Origin: Rhizobacter sp. Root1221
Lineage (GTDB): Bacteria; Pseudomonadota; Gammaproteobacteria; Burkholderiales; Burkholderiaceae_C
Assembly (NCBI RefSeq): GCF_001425785.1
Contig: NZ_LMDI01000002.1
Location: 1 to 64,000 of the forward strand
Direction of reading: 5' to 3'
DNA: 64,000 bases
The translations under genes were made by a program, and so were the position numbers. Below are positions 1 through 8,895 of this stretch, one piece after another (positions within the stretch are counted from its first letter, which is position 1; every line of letters starts with the position of its first letter). The notes beneath the pieces are model-generated. The model was not told the origin of the DNA. It saw only the letters and a program-made list of their open reading frames with translations, and did not search any database.

Positions 1-277
1 TTGAGTTGGCGCTCTGGGATTTATCCCAAACAGCGAGTGCTCGCAACAACTTACGTGACCTCGGTCCAATTTATTCCGGACAGTAGTGGGCTTTCGCCGG
101 AACGACAAGGTGGTGTTGGGCGAGCGAGCGAAGCGAGCAATGCCCCGAAGCGCGAACGCCAGGAAAGCAAGCGCAGCGATGCGCCAGATCCAGCTACCGC
201 CGAGCCCGGGTCCCCCGGGCGACCGCGGGCGCCCCTTGGGGGCAGGAGGCGCTAGCTAGCCGACTGGGGGGCCCAAT
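1..277. other. Non-coding flank with GC-rich hairpins
   Basis: I see no credible gene here. The open frame reading plus from base 1 starts with TTG and translates to a low-complexity Arg/Pro/Gly-rich string. Two GC-rich dyads stand out: GCCCGGG/CCCGGGC at 204-220 with a 3-base loop, and GCCCC-TT-GGGGGC at 231-243. They lie just past the stop of the minus-strand sugar nucleotidyltransferase and could act as a transcript end, but no T-run follows. An AT-richer stretch at 1-90 could hold a promoter for a gene outside the window. Confidence 0.4.
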
Positions 278-1381
278 TCATGCTCGCGCGTCGCCCCAGC
301 GGAGCGTGCTGGTTTCGTCACCGGGGTAGGTGGTGCGGCCCAGGCGGTCCACCACGTACTGCGGCGAGGCGATCAGGTCCTCGAACACCGCACCTTCGGA
401 CAGGCGGGTGTAGTCGAACAGGATGCTGCGCACGAGGCGGCTGTTCTTGCGCAGCACACAACCGTGGCCCAGCCACGCCGGGCCTTCGATGGTGGCGCCG
501 TCCTCGACGCTCACGCCCGAACCGATGTACACCGGACCGATCACATTGACCTTCTCCCAGTTCACCTTGGTGTTCAGGCCCACCCACACGCCCGGACGCA
601 CCTCGGTGCCCGGCATGTCCATCTGCGCCACTTCGCCGCGAAGCACGCGCTGGCACACGGCCCAGTAGTCGGTCACGCGGCCGATGTCGATCCAGTTGAA
701 ATGGCGCTTCTGCGCGTAGAACGGCAGGTTCTGCTGGGCCATCAGCGGGAACAGCTCGCTGCCGATGTCGAACACCTTGCCCTTCGGCACCAGTTCCAGC
801 ACCTGGGGCTCGAACAGGTAGATGCCGGTGCTGGCCAGCGTGGACAGCGCGTCTTCCGGCGACGGCTTTTCCTGGAACTGCGTGATGCGGCCATCCTTGT
901 CGGCGACCACGATGCCGTAGTTCTTCACCTGTTCACGCGGCACGTCGAGTGCCACGACGCTGGCCATCGCCTTCTTGGTCTTGTGCTCGAACACCGCGGC
1001 CTGGATGTCCAGGTCGATGATGGCGTCGCCGCAGACGACGATGGTGGTGTCGTCGAAGAAGCCGCTGTGGTCCTGGATCTGGCGCATGCCGCCGGCCGAG
1101 CCCATCGGCTTGGCGACGATCTCGCCGTGTTCACGGGCGCCTTCGAACGAGTAGCCGATGTTGACGTTCCAGCGGTGGCCGTTGCCGAAGTAGTTCTCGA
1201 TCTTCCAGTGGTAGTGCGCCACGTTGATCATGATGTCGCGCACGCCGTAGCGCGCGAGGTGCTCGATCAGGTACTCGAGCACCGGCTTGCCGAGGATGGG
1301 GATCATCGGCTTGGGCAGTTGCTTGGTCAGGGGCCGGACTCGTGTGCCCTGGCCTGCAGCCAGAATCATCGCCTTGGTCAT
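278..1381 (-). CDS. NDP-sugar pyrophosphorylase (mannose-1-phosphate guanylyltransferase-like)
   Basis: Cytoplasmic sugar-nucleotide synthase of 367 residues. The N-terminal nucleotidyltransferase domain opens with the signature AAGQGTRVRPLTKQLPKPM (residues 8-26), which binds the NTP and sugar phosphate. The C-terminal ~100 residues form a left-handed beta-helix of hexapeptide repeats (for example GPVYIGSGVSVEDGATIEG). This is the architecture of GlmU/RmlA-like and GDP-mannose pyrophosphorylase B-like enzymes. The next gene upstream is a ManC homologue and a polysaccharide exporter follows, so it probably feeds exopolysaccharide synthesis. The exact nucleotide and sugar cannot be read from sequence; GDP-mannose is the favoured guess. 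Confidence 0.85.
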   Translation of the reverse strand: MTKAMILAAGQGTRVRPLTKQLPKPMIPILGKPVLEYLIEHLARYGVRDIMINVAHYHWKIENYFGNGHRWNVNIGYSFEGAREHGEIVAKPMGSAGGMRQIQDHSGFFDDTTIVVCGDAIIDLDIQAAVFEHKTKKAMASVVALDVPREQVKNYGIVVADKDGRITQFQEKPSPEDALSTLASTGIYLFEPQVLELVPKGKVFDIGSELFPLMAQQNLPFYAQKRHFNWIDIGRVTDYWAVCQRVLRGEVAQMDMPGTEVRPGVWVGLNTKVNWEKVNVIGPVYIGSGVSVEDGATIEGPAWLGHGCVLRKNSRLVRSILFDYTRLSEGAVFEDLIASPQYVVDRLGRTTYPGDETSTLRWGDARA

Positions 1382-1460
1382 GGGGGTTCTCCTTCGATTT
1401 CTGAAATGCCGCGGCCAGGCCTACCGCACGGGGAGGCCACGGACGCTGGAGGAAACAGGG

Positions 1461-2906
1461 TCAGCTCGTGCGGCCGTACGTGTCCTCGAAGCGGACGATG
1501 TCGTCCTCGCCGAGGTAACTGCCCGACTGGACCTCGATGATCTCGAGGTCCACCTTGCCAGGGTTGGCCAGCCGGTGGGTCTGGCCGAGCGGGATGTACG
1601 TGCTCTGGTTTTCGGTCAGCAGCAGCTTCTTGTCGCCGCAGGTGACTTCGGCGGTGCCGGTCACCACGATCCAGTGTTCAGCGCGGTGGTGGTGCATCTG
1701 CAGGCTCAGCGTGGCGCCGGGCTTGACCATGATGCGCTTGACCTGGAAGCGCGGGCCGGCGTCGATGCTGTCGTACCAGCCCCACGGGCGGTGCACCTTG
1801 CGATGCAGCGTGTGTTCGGTGCGGGCGCCGGCGGTCAACTGGCCCACGATCTTCTTGACGTCCTGGCTGCGCGCACGGTCGGCGACCAACACGGCGTCGG
1901 CCGTCTCGACGACCACCACGTCTTTCAGGCCCACGACACTGACGAGGCGGCTGCTGGCATGCACCAGCGTGTTCTGCGAGTCCGCGAGCATCACGTCGCC
2001 CACCTGGGCGTTGCCTTGGGCGTCCTTGCCGGCCACTTGCCACACGGCATCCCACGCGCCGAGGTCGTTCCAGCCTGCGGCAAGAGTGACCATGCGGATG
2101 TCAAATTTACTGCCAGGGCACCGTTCCATGACCGCGTAGTCGACCGAATCGGACGGCACGGCGGCAAATTCGACCTTGCCCGGGCGAACGAACTGCGCAT
2201 CGACACTGCGCGCCTTCCAGGCGGCTTCGGTGGCCTCGACGATGTCGGGGCGGAAGTTGCGGAGCGCGGCGATCCAGACGGACGCCTTCAGCACGAACAT
2301 GCCGCTGTTCCAGCTGTAGTCGCCTTCGGCGATGTAGCGCTGCGCCGTGGCTTCGTCGGGCTTCTCGACGAACTGCGCCACGAGGTCGGCCCCCTCGCCC
2401 GGGGTGCTGCGGATGTAGCCGTAGCCCGTCTCGGGGCGGTCGGGGGTGATGCCGAGGATGGCGATGGCGCCAGTGCCGGCCAGGCGGATGGCCCGCTGCA
2501 GCGACTGCGTGAAGGCTTCGGCGTCGGTCACCGTCTGGTCGGCCGGGGTGACCACCAGGATCGGGTCCTGGCCGCCCTCGAGGGCCTGCAGGGCCGCGAG
2601 CGTCAGCGCGGGGGCCGTGTTGCGGCCCACGGGCTCGAGCACCAGCGCCTGGGGGGCGATGCGGGCTTCGCGCAGCTGGTCGAGCACGAGGAACCGGTGT
2701 TCCTCGTTGCCCACGATCAACGGGGCACCCACCTGGATGTCCTTGTCGCCGAGTGCGGCCAGGCGCGTCACGGCGTCCTGGAACAGGCTCTGGTTGCCGG
2801 ACAACACGAGGAATTGCTTCGGGTACCCGGCGCGCGACAGCGGCCAGAGCCGCGTGCCGCTCCCGCCGGCCATCACCACGGGCAACACGGAAAGACTTGG
2901 GGACAT
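1461..2906 (-). CDS. manC: Mannose-1-phosphate guanylyltransferase / mannose-6-phosphate isomerase
   Basis: Bifunctional enzyme of 481 residues that makes GDP-mannose from mannose-1-phosphate and interconverts fructose-6-P and mannose-6-P. The GTP/sugar-binding signature VVMAGGSGTRLWPLSRAGYPKQF lies near the N-terminus. The C-terminal type II phosphomannose isomerase cupin carries HRPWGWYDSIDAGPRFQVKRI and the metal-site segment LSLQMHHHRAEHW. The start at 2906 is preferred because AAGGTGAGG precedes it; an in-frame extension to 3026 has no homology. It lies 79 bases upstream of the NDP-sugar pyrophosphorylase on the same strand, suggesting a shared operon for GDP-mannose supply to an exopolysaccharide. 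Confidence 0.92.
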   Translation of the reverse strand: MSPSLSVLPVVMAGGSGTRLWPLSRAGYPKQFLVLSGNQSLFQDAVTRLAALGDKDIQVGAPLIVGNEEHRFLVLDQLREARIAPQALVLEPVGRNTAPALTLAALQALEGGQDPILVVTPADQTVTDAEAFTQSLQRAIRLAGTGAIAILGITPDRPETGYGYIRSTPGEGADLVAQFVEKPDEATAQRYIAEGDYSWNSGMFVLKASVWIAALRNFRPDIVEATEAAWKARSVDAQFVRPGKVEFAAVPSDSVDYAVMERCPGSKFDIRMVTLAAGWNDLGAWDAVWQVAGKDAQGNAQVGDVMLADSQNTLVHASSRLVSVVGLKDVVVVETADAVLVADRARSQDVKKIVGQLTAGARTEHTLHRKVHRPWGWYDSIDAGPRFQVKRIMVKPGATLSLQMHHHRAEHWIVVTGTAEVTCGDKKLLLTENQSTYIPLGQTHRLANPGKVDLEIIEVQSGSYLGEDDIVRFEDTYGRTS

Positions 2907-3038
2907 CAACGACCTCACCTTACGTTGGGGTTTGGGGCGCGCCGTGCGGCTGCGTTGGCCAGCACGGCGCCCCAGGGTTTGTACTGAGATGACCTTGGCA
3001 AGATCCGGGCCATGCCGCGAGGCCATCGGGGTGCCTCG

Positions 3039-3869
3039 TCAGAACAGGCTTTCCTTGACATAGATCACGTCGTTGGGGAGCACCGGCATCTCGAGCGTGG
3101 CGTCGAGGATCTTCACGTCACCGGCAGCATCCTTCCGATGCAGTTTCATGCCCTTCTGCGTGCCGCGCTGGGTGACACCGCCGCCAGCGGCCAGCGCCTG
3201 GCGCACCGTCATGCCCCGTTCGAGGCGCAACTGCCCGCCACGCAGCACCTCGCCGTAGATGTAGAACGTGGGCACGCGGTCGACATAAATGACGTCTCCG
3301 TTCAACACCACGGGGTCATCCGACTTGGCTTGCCCGCTGAACAGCGAGGGCAGATCGACCTCCTGCCGGAAAGCTTTGCCGTCGCGCGTGCCGACCAGCG
3401 TGACGATCTCGCTGCCGCCGGTGGCCACGCCGCCGGCCATGGCCACCAGGTCGCTCAACTTGAGGCCGGCGACCTCGATGGGGTAGCGTCCCGGCTTGTT
3501 GACGAGGCCGAGCACCGAGGCCTGGTGGCCGCGCACCTGGACCACGGCCACGTTCACCTGGGGCGACTTGAGGAAATTGCCGTTGCGCAGACCATCGGCG
3601 ATGAGTTTTTCGGCGGCCGTGACACTGAGGCCACCCACCTTGACGGAATTGAGAAGCGGGTAGCTGATGGTGCCGGCCTCGGAGACGCGGGTCTCGAGCG
3701 TCAGGTCGGCGTTCTGGTAGACGGTGACCTTGAGCACGTCGCCCGGCCCGAGCACGTATTCGCGCAGGGTGTCGATCTGGGCCTGGGCGTTCAGGCTCAG
3801 CAGGCAGAAGGCGAGGAACGCCCAGAGCATGCGGGCGAACGAAGATGAACGGGGAGCAAACTGTTTCAT
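3039..3869 (-). CDS. Polysaccharide export protein, Wza/EpsE type
   Basis: Secreted or outer-membrane-associated export protein of 276 residues. A signal peptide (basic MKQFAPRSSS followed by a hydrophobic stretch ending in AQAQ) precedes the polysaccharide-export domain, beginning at YVLGPGDVLKVTVYQNADL, and at least one SLBB-like domain (HQASVLGLVNKPGRYPIEV and a second copy near residues 185-215). I see no lipobox cysteine, unlike Wza, so it is closer to EpsE-like periplasmic/outer-membrane ring proteins. It sits upstream of the GDP-mannose genes, consistent with an exopolysaccharide locus continuing beyond base 1. The start at 3869 is chosen because the signal peptide begins there. Confidence 0.85.
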   Translation of the reverse strand: MKQFAPRSSSFARMLWAFLAFCLLSLNAQAQIDTLREYVLGPGDVLKVTVYQNADLTLETRVSEAGTISYPLLNSVKVGGLSVTAAEKLIADGLRNGNFLKSPQVNVAVVQVRGHQASVLGLVNKPGRYPIEVAGLKLSDLVAMAGGVATGGSEIVTLVGTRDGKAFRQEVDLPSLFSGQAKSDDPVVLNGDVIYVDRVPTFYIYGEVLRGGQLRLERGMTVRQALAAGGGVTQRGTQKGMKLHRKDAAGDVKILDATLEMPVLPNDVIYVKESLF

Positions 3870-3933
3870 GGGCGTTCGGGGCAGAGTCGTGACACGGAAG
3901 TGCCACCGTTCAAGCAAACCCCGGGCCCGGAGG

Positions 3934-4140
3934 TCAGGTACCGCCGAGTCCGGAGACGATGTGGGCGTAGATCATCACGTTCACGAACAGCAGCACCAGC
4001 ACCATCGAGAACCGGAACACCTTGACGGCCAGGCGCCGCCAGTCCGAGTCCTCGTTGGCAATGAAGATGCCCCAGCTGAGGCCGCTGAACAGCAGCAGCA
4101 GCCCTGCCAGACCGAGAACGACCCAACTGAAGATGACCAT
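3934..4140 (-). CDS. Small two-helix membrane protein
   Basis: A 68-residue protein with two hydrophobic segments (about residues 2-27 and 43-64) separated by a charged loop with NEDSDWRRLAVK. I do not recognise a family. It shares size, topology and orientation with the 61-residue protein just upstream, and both sit between lpxC and the polysaccharide exporter. It is probably real: coding phase is conserved across the hydrophobic segments and the neighbours are tightly packed on the same strand. Function unknown. Confidence 0.6.
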   Translation of the reverse strand: MVIFSWVVLGLAGLLLLFSGLSWGIFIANEDSDWRRLAVKVFRFSMVLVLLFVNVMIYAHIVSGLGGT

Positions 4141-4170
4141 GCGTGAAGATGCTTGTTGTCGTTGTGTTGT

Positions 4171-4356
4171 TCAGACGAACATGGCCAGGCGCTCGAGCAC
4201 CAGCACCGCAAAAAAGGCCAGCCCGGCGAACACCGCCCACTTGACGATCACGATGCCGTAATGCCGGAACCGGGGTTGCCCGGTGCCAATGTACATGGCA
4301 AAACTGACGATGGCGGCTGCGCCCAGCAGCAGGAAGATCCAGCGGGCGATCAGCAT
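4171..4356 (-). CDS. Small two-helix membrane protein
   Basis: A 61-residue protein with a hydrophobic N-terminal helix (residues 5-23), a short basic loop (GQPRFRHYG) and a second helix (residues 36-58). It starts 12 bases after the lpxC stop, so it is probably co-transcribed with the end of the division/cell-wall cluster. Family unknown. Resemblance to the 68-residue neighbour is limited to layout (two helices, a short polar loop and a similar FR-x-VIVK/VFRF region), so an old duplication is only a guess. Confidence 0.6.
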   Translation of the reverse strand: MLIARWIFLLLGAAAIVSFAMYIGTGQPRFRHYGIVIVKWAVFAGLAFFAVLVLERLAMFV

Positions 4357-4368
4357 CGCGCGCCCGCC

Positions 4369-5304
4369 CTACCAGGCAGGGGCCAGCGCGGCCAGGCCGG
4401 CCGGCGCATCGCGTTCGTCGTCGAACGTGACAATCTCGTAGGCGCTGCGGTCGGCCAGCACCGCGCGCATCAGCTTGTTGTTCAGCGCGTGGCCCGACTT
4501 GAACGCCGTGTAGGCGCCCAGCAGCGGATGGCCCGTGACGTGCAGGTCGCCGATGGCGTCGAGGATCTTGTGCTTGACGAACTCGTCGTCGTACCGCAAC
4601 CCGCCGGCATTGAGCACCCGGTAGTCATCGACGACGATCGCGTTGTCCATGCTGCCGCCCAGGCCCAGGCCACGCGAACGCATCAGTTCCACGTCCTTCG
4701 TGAAGCCGAAGGTGCGGGCACGGGCGATGTCGCGCTTGTAGAAGCCCGAGCCCATGTCGAACGTGACCTGCTGGCCCGTCTGGTTGACGGCCGGGTGGTC
4801 GAAGTCGATCTCGAACGTGAGCGTGTAGCCGTTGTGCGGGGACAGCCGCGCCCACTTGAGCGAACGCCCCTCCCCTTCGCGGATCTCGACCGGCTTGATG
4901 ATGCGAAGGAACCGCTTGGGTGCCGCCTGCAGCGCGATGCCCGCGCTTTGGAGCAGGAACACGAACGACGCCGCGGACCCGTCGAGGATGGGCACTTCCT
5001 CCGCGGTGATGTCGATGACCAGGTTGTCGAGCCCGAGGCCGGCACACGCCGACAGCAGGTGTTCGATGGTGTTGACCTTCGGCGCGCCGGGGTCGCCCCC
5101 GGGCGAGATGGTGGTGGCCATGCGCGTGTCGCACACCGTTTCCGCGCGCACCGGGATATCGACCGGCACGGGCAGGTCGATGCGGCGGAACATGATGCCG
5201 GTGTCGGGCGCGGCGGGGCGCAGCGTCAGTTCGACGCGTTGGCCACCGTGCACCCCGACGCCGACCGCGCGGGTGATGGATTTGAGCGTGCGTTGGGCGA
5301 TCAT
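4369..5304 (-). CDS. lpxC: UDP-3-O-acyl-N-acetylglucosamine deacetylase
   Basis: Zinc metalloamidase of 311 residues catalysing the committed step of lipid A synthesis. The N-terminus [21 protein letters not shown] matches the E. coli start (MIKQRTLK...), which is why 5304 is chosen over the ATG at 5313. Zinc ligands are visible: the histidine in [17 protein letters not shown] and the HxxxD of [14 protein letters not shown]. The conserved SGHALNNKL follows near the C-terminus. Placement after ftsZ is the usual end of the proteobacterial dcw cluster. A hairpin lies between the two genes. LpxC abundance is typically set by proteolysis through its C-terminal tail, here ending AALAPAW. Confidence 0.96.
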   Translation of the reverse strand: MIAQRTLKSITRAVGVGVHGGQRVELTLRPAAPDTGIMFRRIDLPVPVDIPVRAETVCDTRMATTISPGGDPGAPKVNTIEHLLSACAGLGLDNLVIDITAEEVPILDGSAASFVFLLQSAGIALQAAPKRFLRIIKPVEIREGEGRSLKWARLSPHNGYTLTFEIDFDHPAVNQTGQQVTFDMGSGFYKRDIARARTFGFTKDVELMRSRGLGLGGSMDNAIVVDDYRVLNAGGLRYDDEFVKHKILDAIGDLHVTGHPLLGAYTAFKSGHALNNKLMRAVLADRSAYEIVTFDDERDAPAGLAALAPAW

Positions 5305-5370
5305 GGGCATCATTTTAAGGCGAGCGCGCGCTCACCACCGGAAGGCCGTGCCTACCGTGGTGATAGCGTG

Positions 5371-5398
5371 GGCCACCCCTGCCGGAGCCGGGGTGGCC
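5371..5398 (-). terminator. Stem-loop after ftsZ
   Basis: A perfect 9-bp inverted repeat, GGCCACCCC / GGGGTGGCC, with a 10-base loop lies 10 bases past the ftsZ stop. No T-run follows, so it is not a textbook intrinsic terminator. It could be an attenuator or an mRNA-stabilising structure between ftsZ and lpxC. Confidence 0.4.
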
Positions 5399-5408
5399 GC
5401 GGCGGAGA

Positions 5409-6611
5409 TCAGTCCGCCTGCTTGCGCAGGAACGCCGGGATCTCGATCTCGTCCATGCCGTGGCTGGCCAGCGCGTCCACCTTCGCGGCCGCGGTGCGGC
5501 CGTTGCGCCACACGCTCGGCACCGACAGGCCGCTGTAGTCGTGCGACTGGCCACCGCTGCCGGCATGCACCGGCTGGTTCAGCACCGGCAGGTTGTCGGT
5601 ACCGGTGCGCTGCACGACCTGGCTGTGCACCACGCTGATGGGCGCCTGCTGGCGCTTCGCCGGGCTCAGGCCGGTGGCGATCACCGTGACGCGCAGCTGG
5701 TCGCCCAGCGATTCGTCGTAGGCGGTGCCGTAGATCACGTGCGCGTCGTCGGCGGCGTAGCGGCGGATGCAGTTCATCGCGTTGCGGGACTCGCTCAGCT
5801 TGAACGTGCTGCGGCCGGCCGCGATCAGCACCAGCACGCCACGCGCGCCGGAGAGGTCGATGCCTTCGAGCAGCGGGCAGGCCACGGCGCCTTCGGCCGC
5901 CTTGGCCGCGCGGTCGGGGCCGCCGGCCACGGCCGTGCCCATCATCGCCTTGCCCGGCTCGCTCATCACCGTCTTGACGTCTTCGAAGTCGACGTTGACG
6001 AGGCCCGGGATGTGGATGATGTCGCTGATGCCACCCACGGCGTTGCGCAGCACGTCGTTCGCGTGGGCGAACGCCTGGTCCTGCGTCACGTCGTCGCCCA
6101 GCACGTCGAGCAGCTTGTCGTTCAGGATCACGATCAGCGAGTCGACGTTGGCTTCCAGTTCGGCGAGGCCGGCGTCGGCCGCCTTCATGCGGCGGTTGCC
6201 TTCGAAGTCGAAGGGCTTCGTGACCACGCCCACGGTCAGGATGCCCATTTCCTTCGCGACACGCGCGATCACCGGCGCGGCGCCGGTGCCCGTGCCGCCG
6301 CCCATGCCGGCGGTGATGAACAGCATGTTGGAGCCGGAGATAGCCTCGCGGATGCGGTCGACCGCCTCTTCACCGGCCGCGCGGCCGGCTTCGGGCTTGG
6401 CGCCGGCGCCGAGGCCCGTGTTGCCGAGCTGGATCAGGTGGTGTGCGGTGGAGCGGTTCAGCGCCTGCGCGTCGGTGTTCGCGCAGATGAATTCCACGCC
6501 TTGAACGCCTTGCGCAATCATGTGGTCGACGGCGTTGCCGCCGCCACCGCCCACGCCGATGACCTTGATCTTGGTGCCCAGGTCGAATTCTTCGATCATT
6601 TCGATTGCCAT
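5409..6611 (-). CDS. ftsZ: Cell division protein FtsZ
   Basis: Tubulin-like GTPase of 400 residues that polymerises into the Z-ring at midcell. It has the nucleotide-binding start KVIGVGGGGGNAVDHM, the tubulin signature GGGTGTGAAPV, the T7 loop region with NVDFEDV, and the C-terminal tail peptide IPAFLRKQAD that binds FtsA and ZipA. The start at 6611 (MAIEMIEEFDLG) is the conserved one; an in-frame extension to 6668 lacks homology. A 208-base gap separates it from ftsA, the longest inside the cluster, and probably contains an extra promoter giving ftsZ its own expression level. Confidence 0.97.
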   Translation of the reverse strand: MAIEMIEEFDLGTKIKVIGVGGGGGNAVDHMIAQGVQGVEFICANTDAQALNRSTAHHLIQLGNTGLGAGAKPEAGRAAGEEAVDRIREAISGSNMLFITAGMGGGTGTGAAPVIARVAKEMGILTVGVVTKPFDFEGNRRMKAADAGLAELEANVDSLIVILNDKLLDVLGDDVTQDQAFAHANDVLRNAVGGISDIIHIPGLVNVDFEDVKTVMSEPGKAMMGTAVAGGPDRAAKAAEGAVACPLLEGIDLSGARGVLVLIAAGRSTFKLSESRNAMNCIRRYAADDAHVIYGTAYDESLGDQLRVTVIATGLSPAKRQQAPISVVHSQVVQRTGTDNLPVLNQPVHAGSGGQSHDYSGLSVPSVWRNGRTAAAKVDALASHGMDEIEIPAFLRKQAD

Positions 6612-6819
6612 GTTGTTCACTCCATTCGGGGTTGCAGTTGCCGTTGACTTGTTCAGTCGATGTTTCAAACTTCTTCTAGCCGCTGAAATGGGCCGGCGCT
6701 AGCCGGACCCCGCGGTCTTCTCGGGACGGTTCGCTGGCGGCCCCCGGCTCTCCAGCAGGTGACAACCCAGGCATTCACAAACGTGCTTCGTGCTCATGTT
6801 GTTGACGTCCGGGTTGATT

Positions 6820-8049
6820 TCAGAAGTTGCCCAGGAACCAGTCCTTGAGGCGACCAAAAAGTGTCTTGACGGAGCCCGCCTGCTGCGCGGCCTTCATGCC
6901 CCGCGTGCGGCCGAGCCGCGCTTCGTCGAGCAGGCCCATCACGGTGGCCGACCGCGGGCTCGCCACCATGTCGTGCAGCGCGCCGTGGTACGTGGGAATG
7001 CCCTTGCGCACCGGTTTCAGGAAGATGTCCTCGGCGAGTTCGACCATGCCCGGCATCACCGCCGCGCCGCCGGTCAGCACGATGCCGCTCGACAGCAGCT
7101 CCTCGTAGCCGCTCTCGCGGATCACCTGGTGCACCAGCGAGAAGATCTCCTCGACGCGCGGTTCGATGACCCCGGCCAGTGCCTGGCGGCTCAGCATGCG
7201 CGGCGCGCGGTCGCCCAGGCCCGGCACCTCGAGCTGCTCGGACGGGTCGGCCAGCAGCTGCTTGGCCACGCCGTACTCGACCTTGATCTCTTCCGCGTCC
7301 TTCGTGGGCGTGCGCAGCGCCATCGCGATGTCGCTCGTGATCAGGTCGCCGGCGATGGGGATCACCGCGGTGTGGCGGATGGCGCCGTCGGTGAAGATGG
7401 CCACGTCGGTGGTGCCGGCGCCCACGTCCACGAGCGCCACGCCCAGGTCCTTTTCGTCGTCGGTCAGCACCGCGTGGCTCGAGGCGCTGGGGTTCAGCAC
7501 GAGCTGGTCCACCTCGAGGCCGCAGCGGCGCACGCACTTGATGATGTTCTCGGCCGCGCTCTGCGCCCCGGTCACGATGTGCACCTTCACCTCCAGGCGC
7601 CCGCCGCTCATGCCGATGGGTTCCTTGACCTCGTGGCCGTCGATCACGAATTCCTGCGGCTCCACCAGCAGCAGCCGCTGGTCGTTCGGGATGTTGATGG
7701 CCTTGGCCGTCTCGACCACCCGCGACACGTCCACCGGCGTGACCTCCTTGTCGCGCACGATCACCATGCCGGTGCTGTTCTGGCCGCGGATGTGGCTGCC
7801 GGTGATGCCGGTATAGACACGCGTGATCTTGCAGTCGGCCATCATCTCGGCCTCTTTCAGCGCCTGCTGGATGGACTGCACCGTCGCGTCGATGTTCACG
7901 ACCACACCGCGCTTCAGGCCATGGGACGCCGCGATGCCGAGCCCGGCCACGCGCAGCTCACCGCCCGGCAGCACCTCGGCCACGACGGCCATGACCTTGG
8001 CCGTGCCGATGTCCAGTCCCACCACGATGTCTTTGTATTCTTTGGCCAT
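6820..8049 (-). CDS. ftsA: Cell division protein FtsA
   Basis: Actin-like ATPase of 409 residues that tethers FtsZ to the membrane. It has the phosphate-1 motif VGLDIGTAKVMAVV, an SHS2-type insertion domain, DVGAGTTDVAIF as phosphate-2, and the adenosine motif SSGIVLTGGAAVMPGM. The C-terminal amphipathic helix FGRLKDWFLGNF is the membrane-targeting sequence. It lies between ftsQ (8 bases) and ftsZ, the standard order. Confidence 0.97.
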   Translation of the reverse strand: MAKEYKDIVVGLDIGTAKVMAVVAEVLPGGELRVAGLGIAASHGLKRGVVVNIDATVQSIQQALKEAEMMADCKITRVYTGITGSHIRGQNSTGMVIVRDKEVTPVDVSRVVETAKAINIPNDQRLLLVEPQEFVIDGHEVKEPIGMSGGRLEVKVHIVTGAQSAAENIIKCVRRCGLEVDQLVLNPSASSHAVLTDDEKDLGVALVDVGAGTTDVAIFTDGAIRHTAVIPIAGDLITSDIAMALRTPTKDAEEIKVEYGVAKQLLADPSEQLEVPGLGDRAPRMLSRQALAGVIEPRVEEIFSLVHQVIRESGYEELLSSGIVLTGGAAVMPGMVELAEDIFLKPVRKGIPTYHGALHDMVASPRSATVMGLLDEARLGRTRGMKAAQQAGSVKTLFGRLKDWFLGNF

Positions 8050-8057
8050 GTTCTCTC

Positions 8058-8891
8058 TCAGTTCCTTGCTGCTGCCGCGCCCGCTGCGGCGGCCTGCGAC
8101 GTCGTCGTGATGCCCTTGAGGCGCAACGCGTAGCCTTCGTTGTGGCGCAGGTCCGCCGACACCAGCGGGCGCTGGTACCGCGCGATCACCTGCGACACCG
8201 TGCCGATGAAGCGTTCGGCCCGCGCCACCAGTTCCACCTCGGAACCTCGGCCCAGCTCGATCTCCGCGCCGCTGTCGAACCCGGCGTGCCAGGAGCCGCG
8301 CCCGCTCAGCGACAACGTGTCCATGTTCAGTTCGAGCCGCTTGAACACCGGGCTCAAGCGGTGGTACGTGGCGAGCACGACCGCAGCCGATCCTTCGGGC
8401 CCTTGCAGCGTGGGCAACGCGTCTTCCTCGACGTCACCCACGTTCGCCTGGAACACCTCGCCGAAGGTGTTGACCAGCTGGTCGCTGCCCTCGTCCATCG
8501 ACCACAACGCCGCGGCACGGTGCTCTTCGAGCGCCACGTCCAGCCGGTTGGGCCAGACGCGCCGCACCACCGCCTGGCGCACCCACGGCACCCCCTGGAA
8601 CGCACGCTGGGCCTGGCGCAGGTCCAGCGTGAAGTAGTTGCCGGTGATCTGCGGCAGTGCGTTGGCGCGGATCGTGGAGACGCTGTTGCGGGTCACGTCC
8701 CCTTCCACGCGGATGCTGTGCACGCTGAACACCGGCTGCCGCACGAGCCACGTCACCAAGCCCACCACCACGATCAGGCCCGCCACCACGAACAGCACCG
8801 ACGCGGTGATGTTCAGCAGCCGCACGTCGAGCGGCCGCTCGCGCGCATCGTCCTGCGCGGCGGAGTTGACGAGGTTGGCGCGGCGGACCAT
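8058..8891 (-). CDS. ftsQ: Cell division protein FtsQ
   Basis: Bitopic divisome protein of 277 residues that links early and late division proteins. A short cytoplasmic tail precedes one membrane helix (about residues 28-50, rich in Val/Leu). The periplasmic POTRA domain begins at FSVHSIRVEGDVTRNSVSTIR and is followed by the FtsQ domain with VPWVRQAVVRRVWPNRLDV. The C-terminus ends in an Ala-rich tail. It is followed by ftsA and preceded by ddlB with 4 bases between. Confidence 0.95.
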   Translation of the reverse strand: MVRRANLVNSAAQDDARERPLDVRLLNITASVLFVVAGLIVVVGLVTWLVRQPVFSVHSIRVEGDVTRNSVSTIRANALPQITGNYFTLDLRQAQRAFQGVPWVRQAVVRRVWPNRLDVALEEHRAAALWSMDEGSDQLVNTFGEVFQANVGDVEEDALPTLQGPEGSAAVVLATYHRLSPVFKRLELNMDTLSLSGRGSWHAGFDSGAEIELGRGSEVELVARAERFIGTVSQVIARYQRPLVSADLRHNEGYALRLKGITTTSQAAAAGAAAARN

Positions 8892-8895
8892 GCGT

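Noticed and set aside
1-255. Plus-strand open frame of 84 codons at the window start
   Set aside because: TTG start, low-complexity Arg/Pro-rich translation and no ribosome site; more consistent with GC-rich intergenic sequence.
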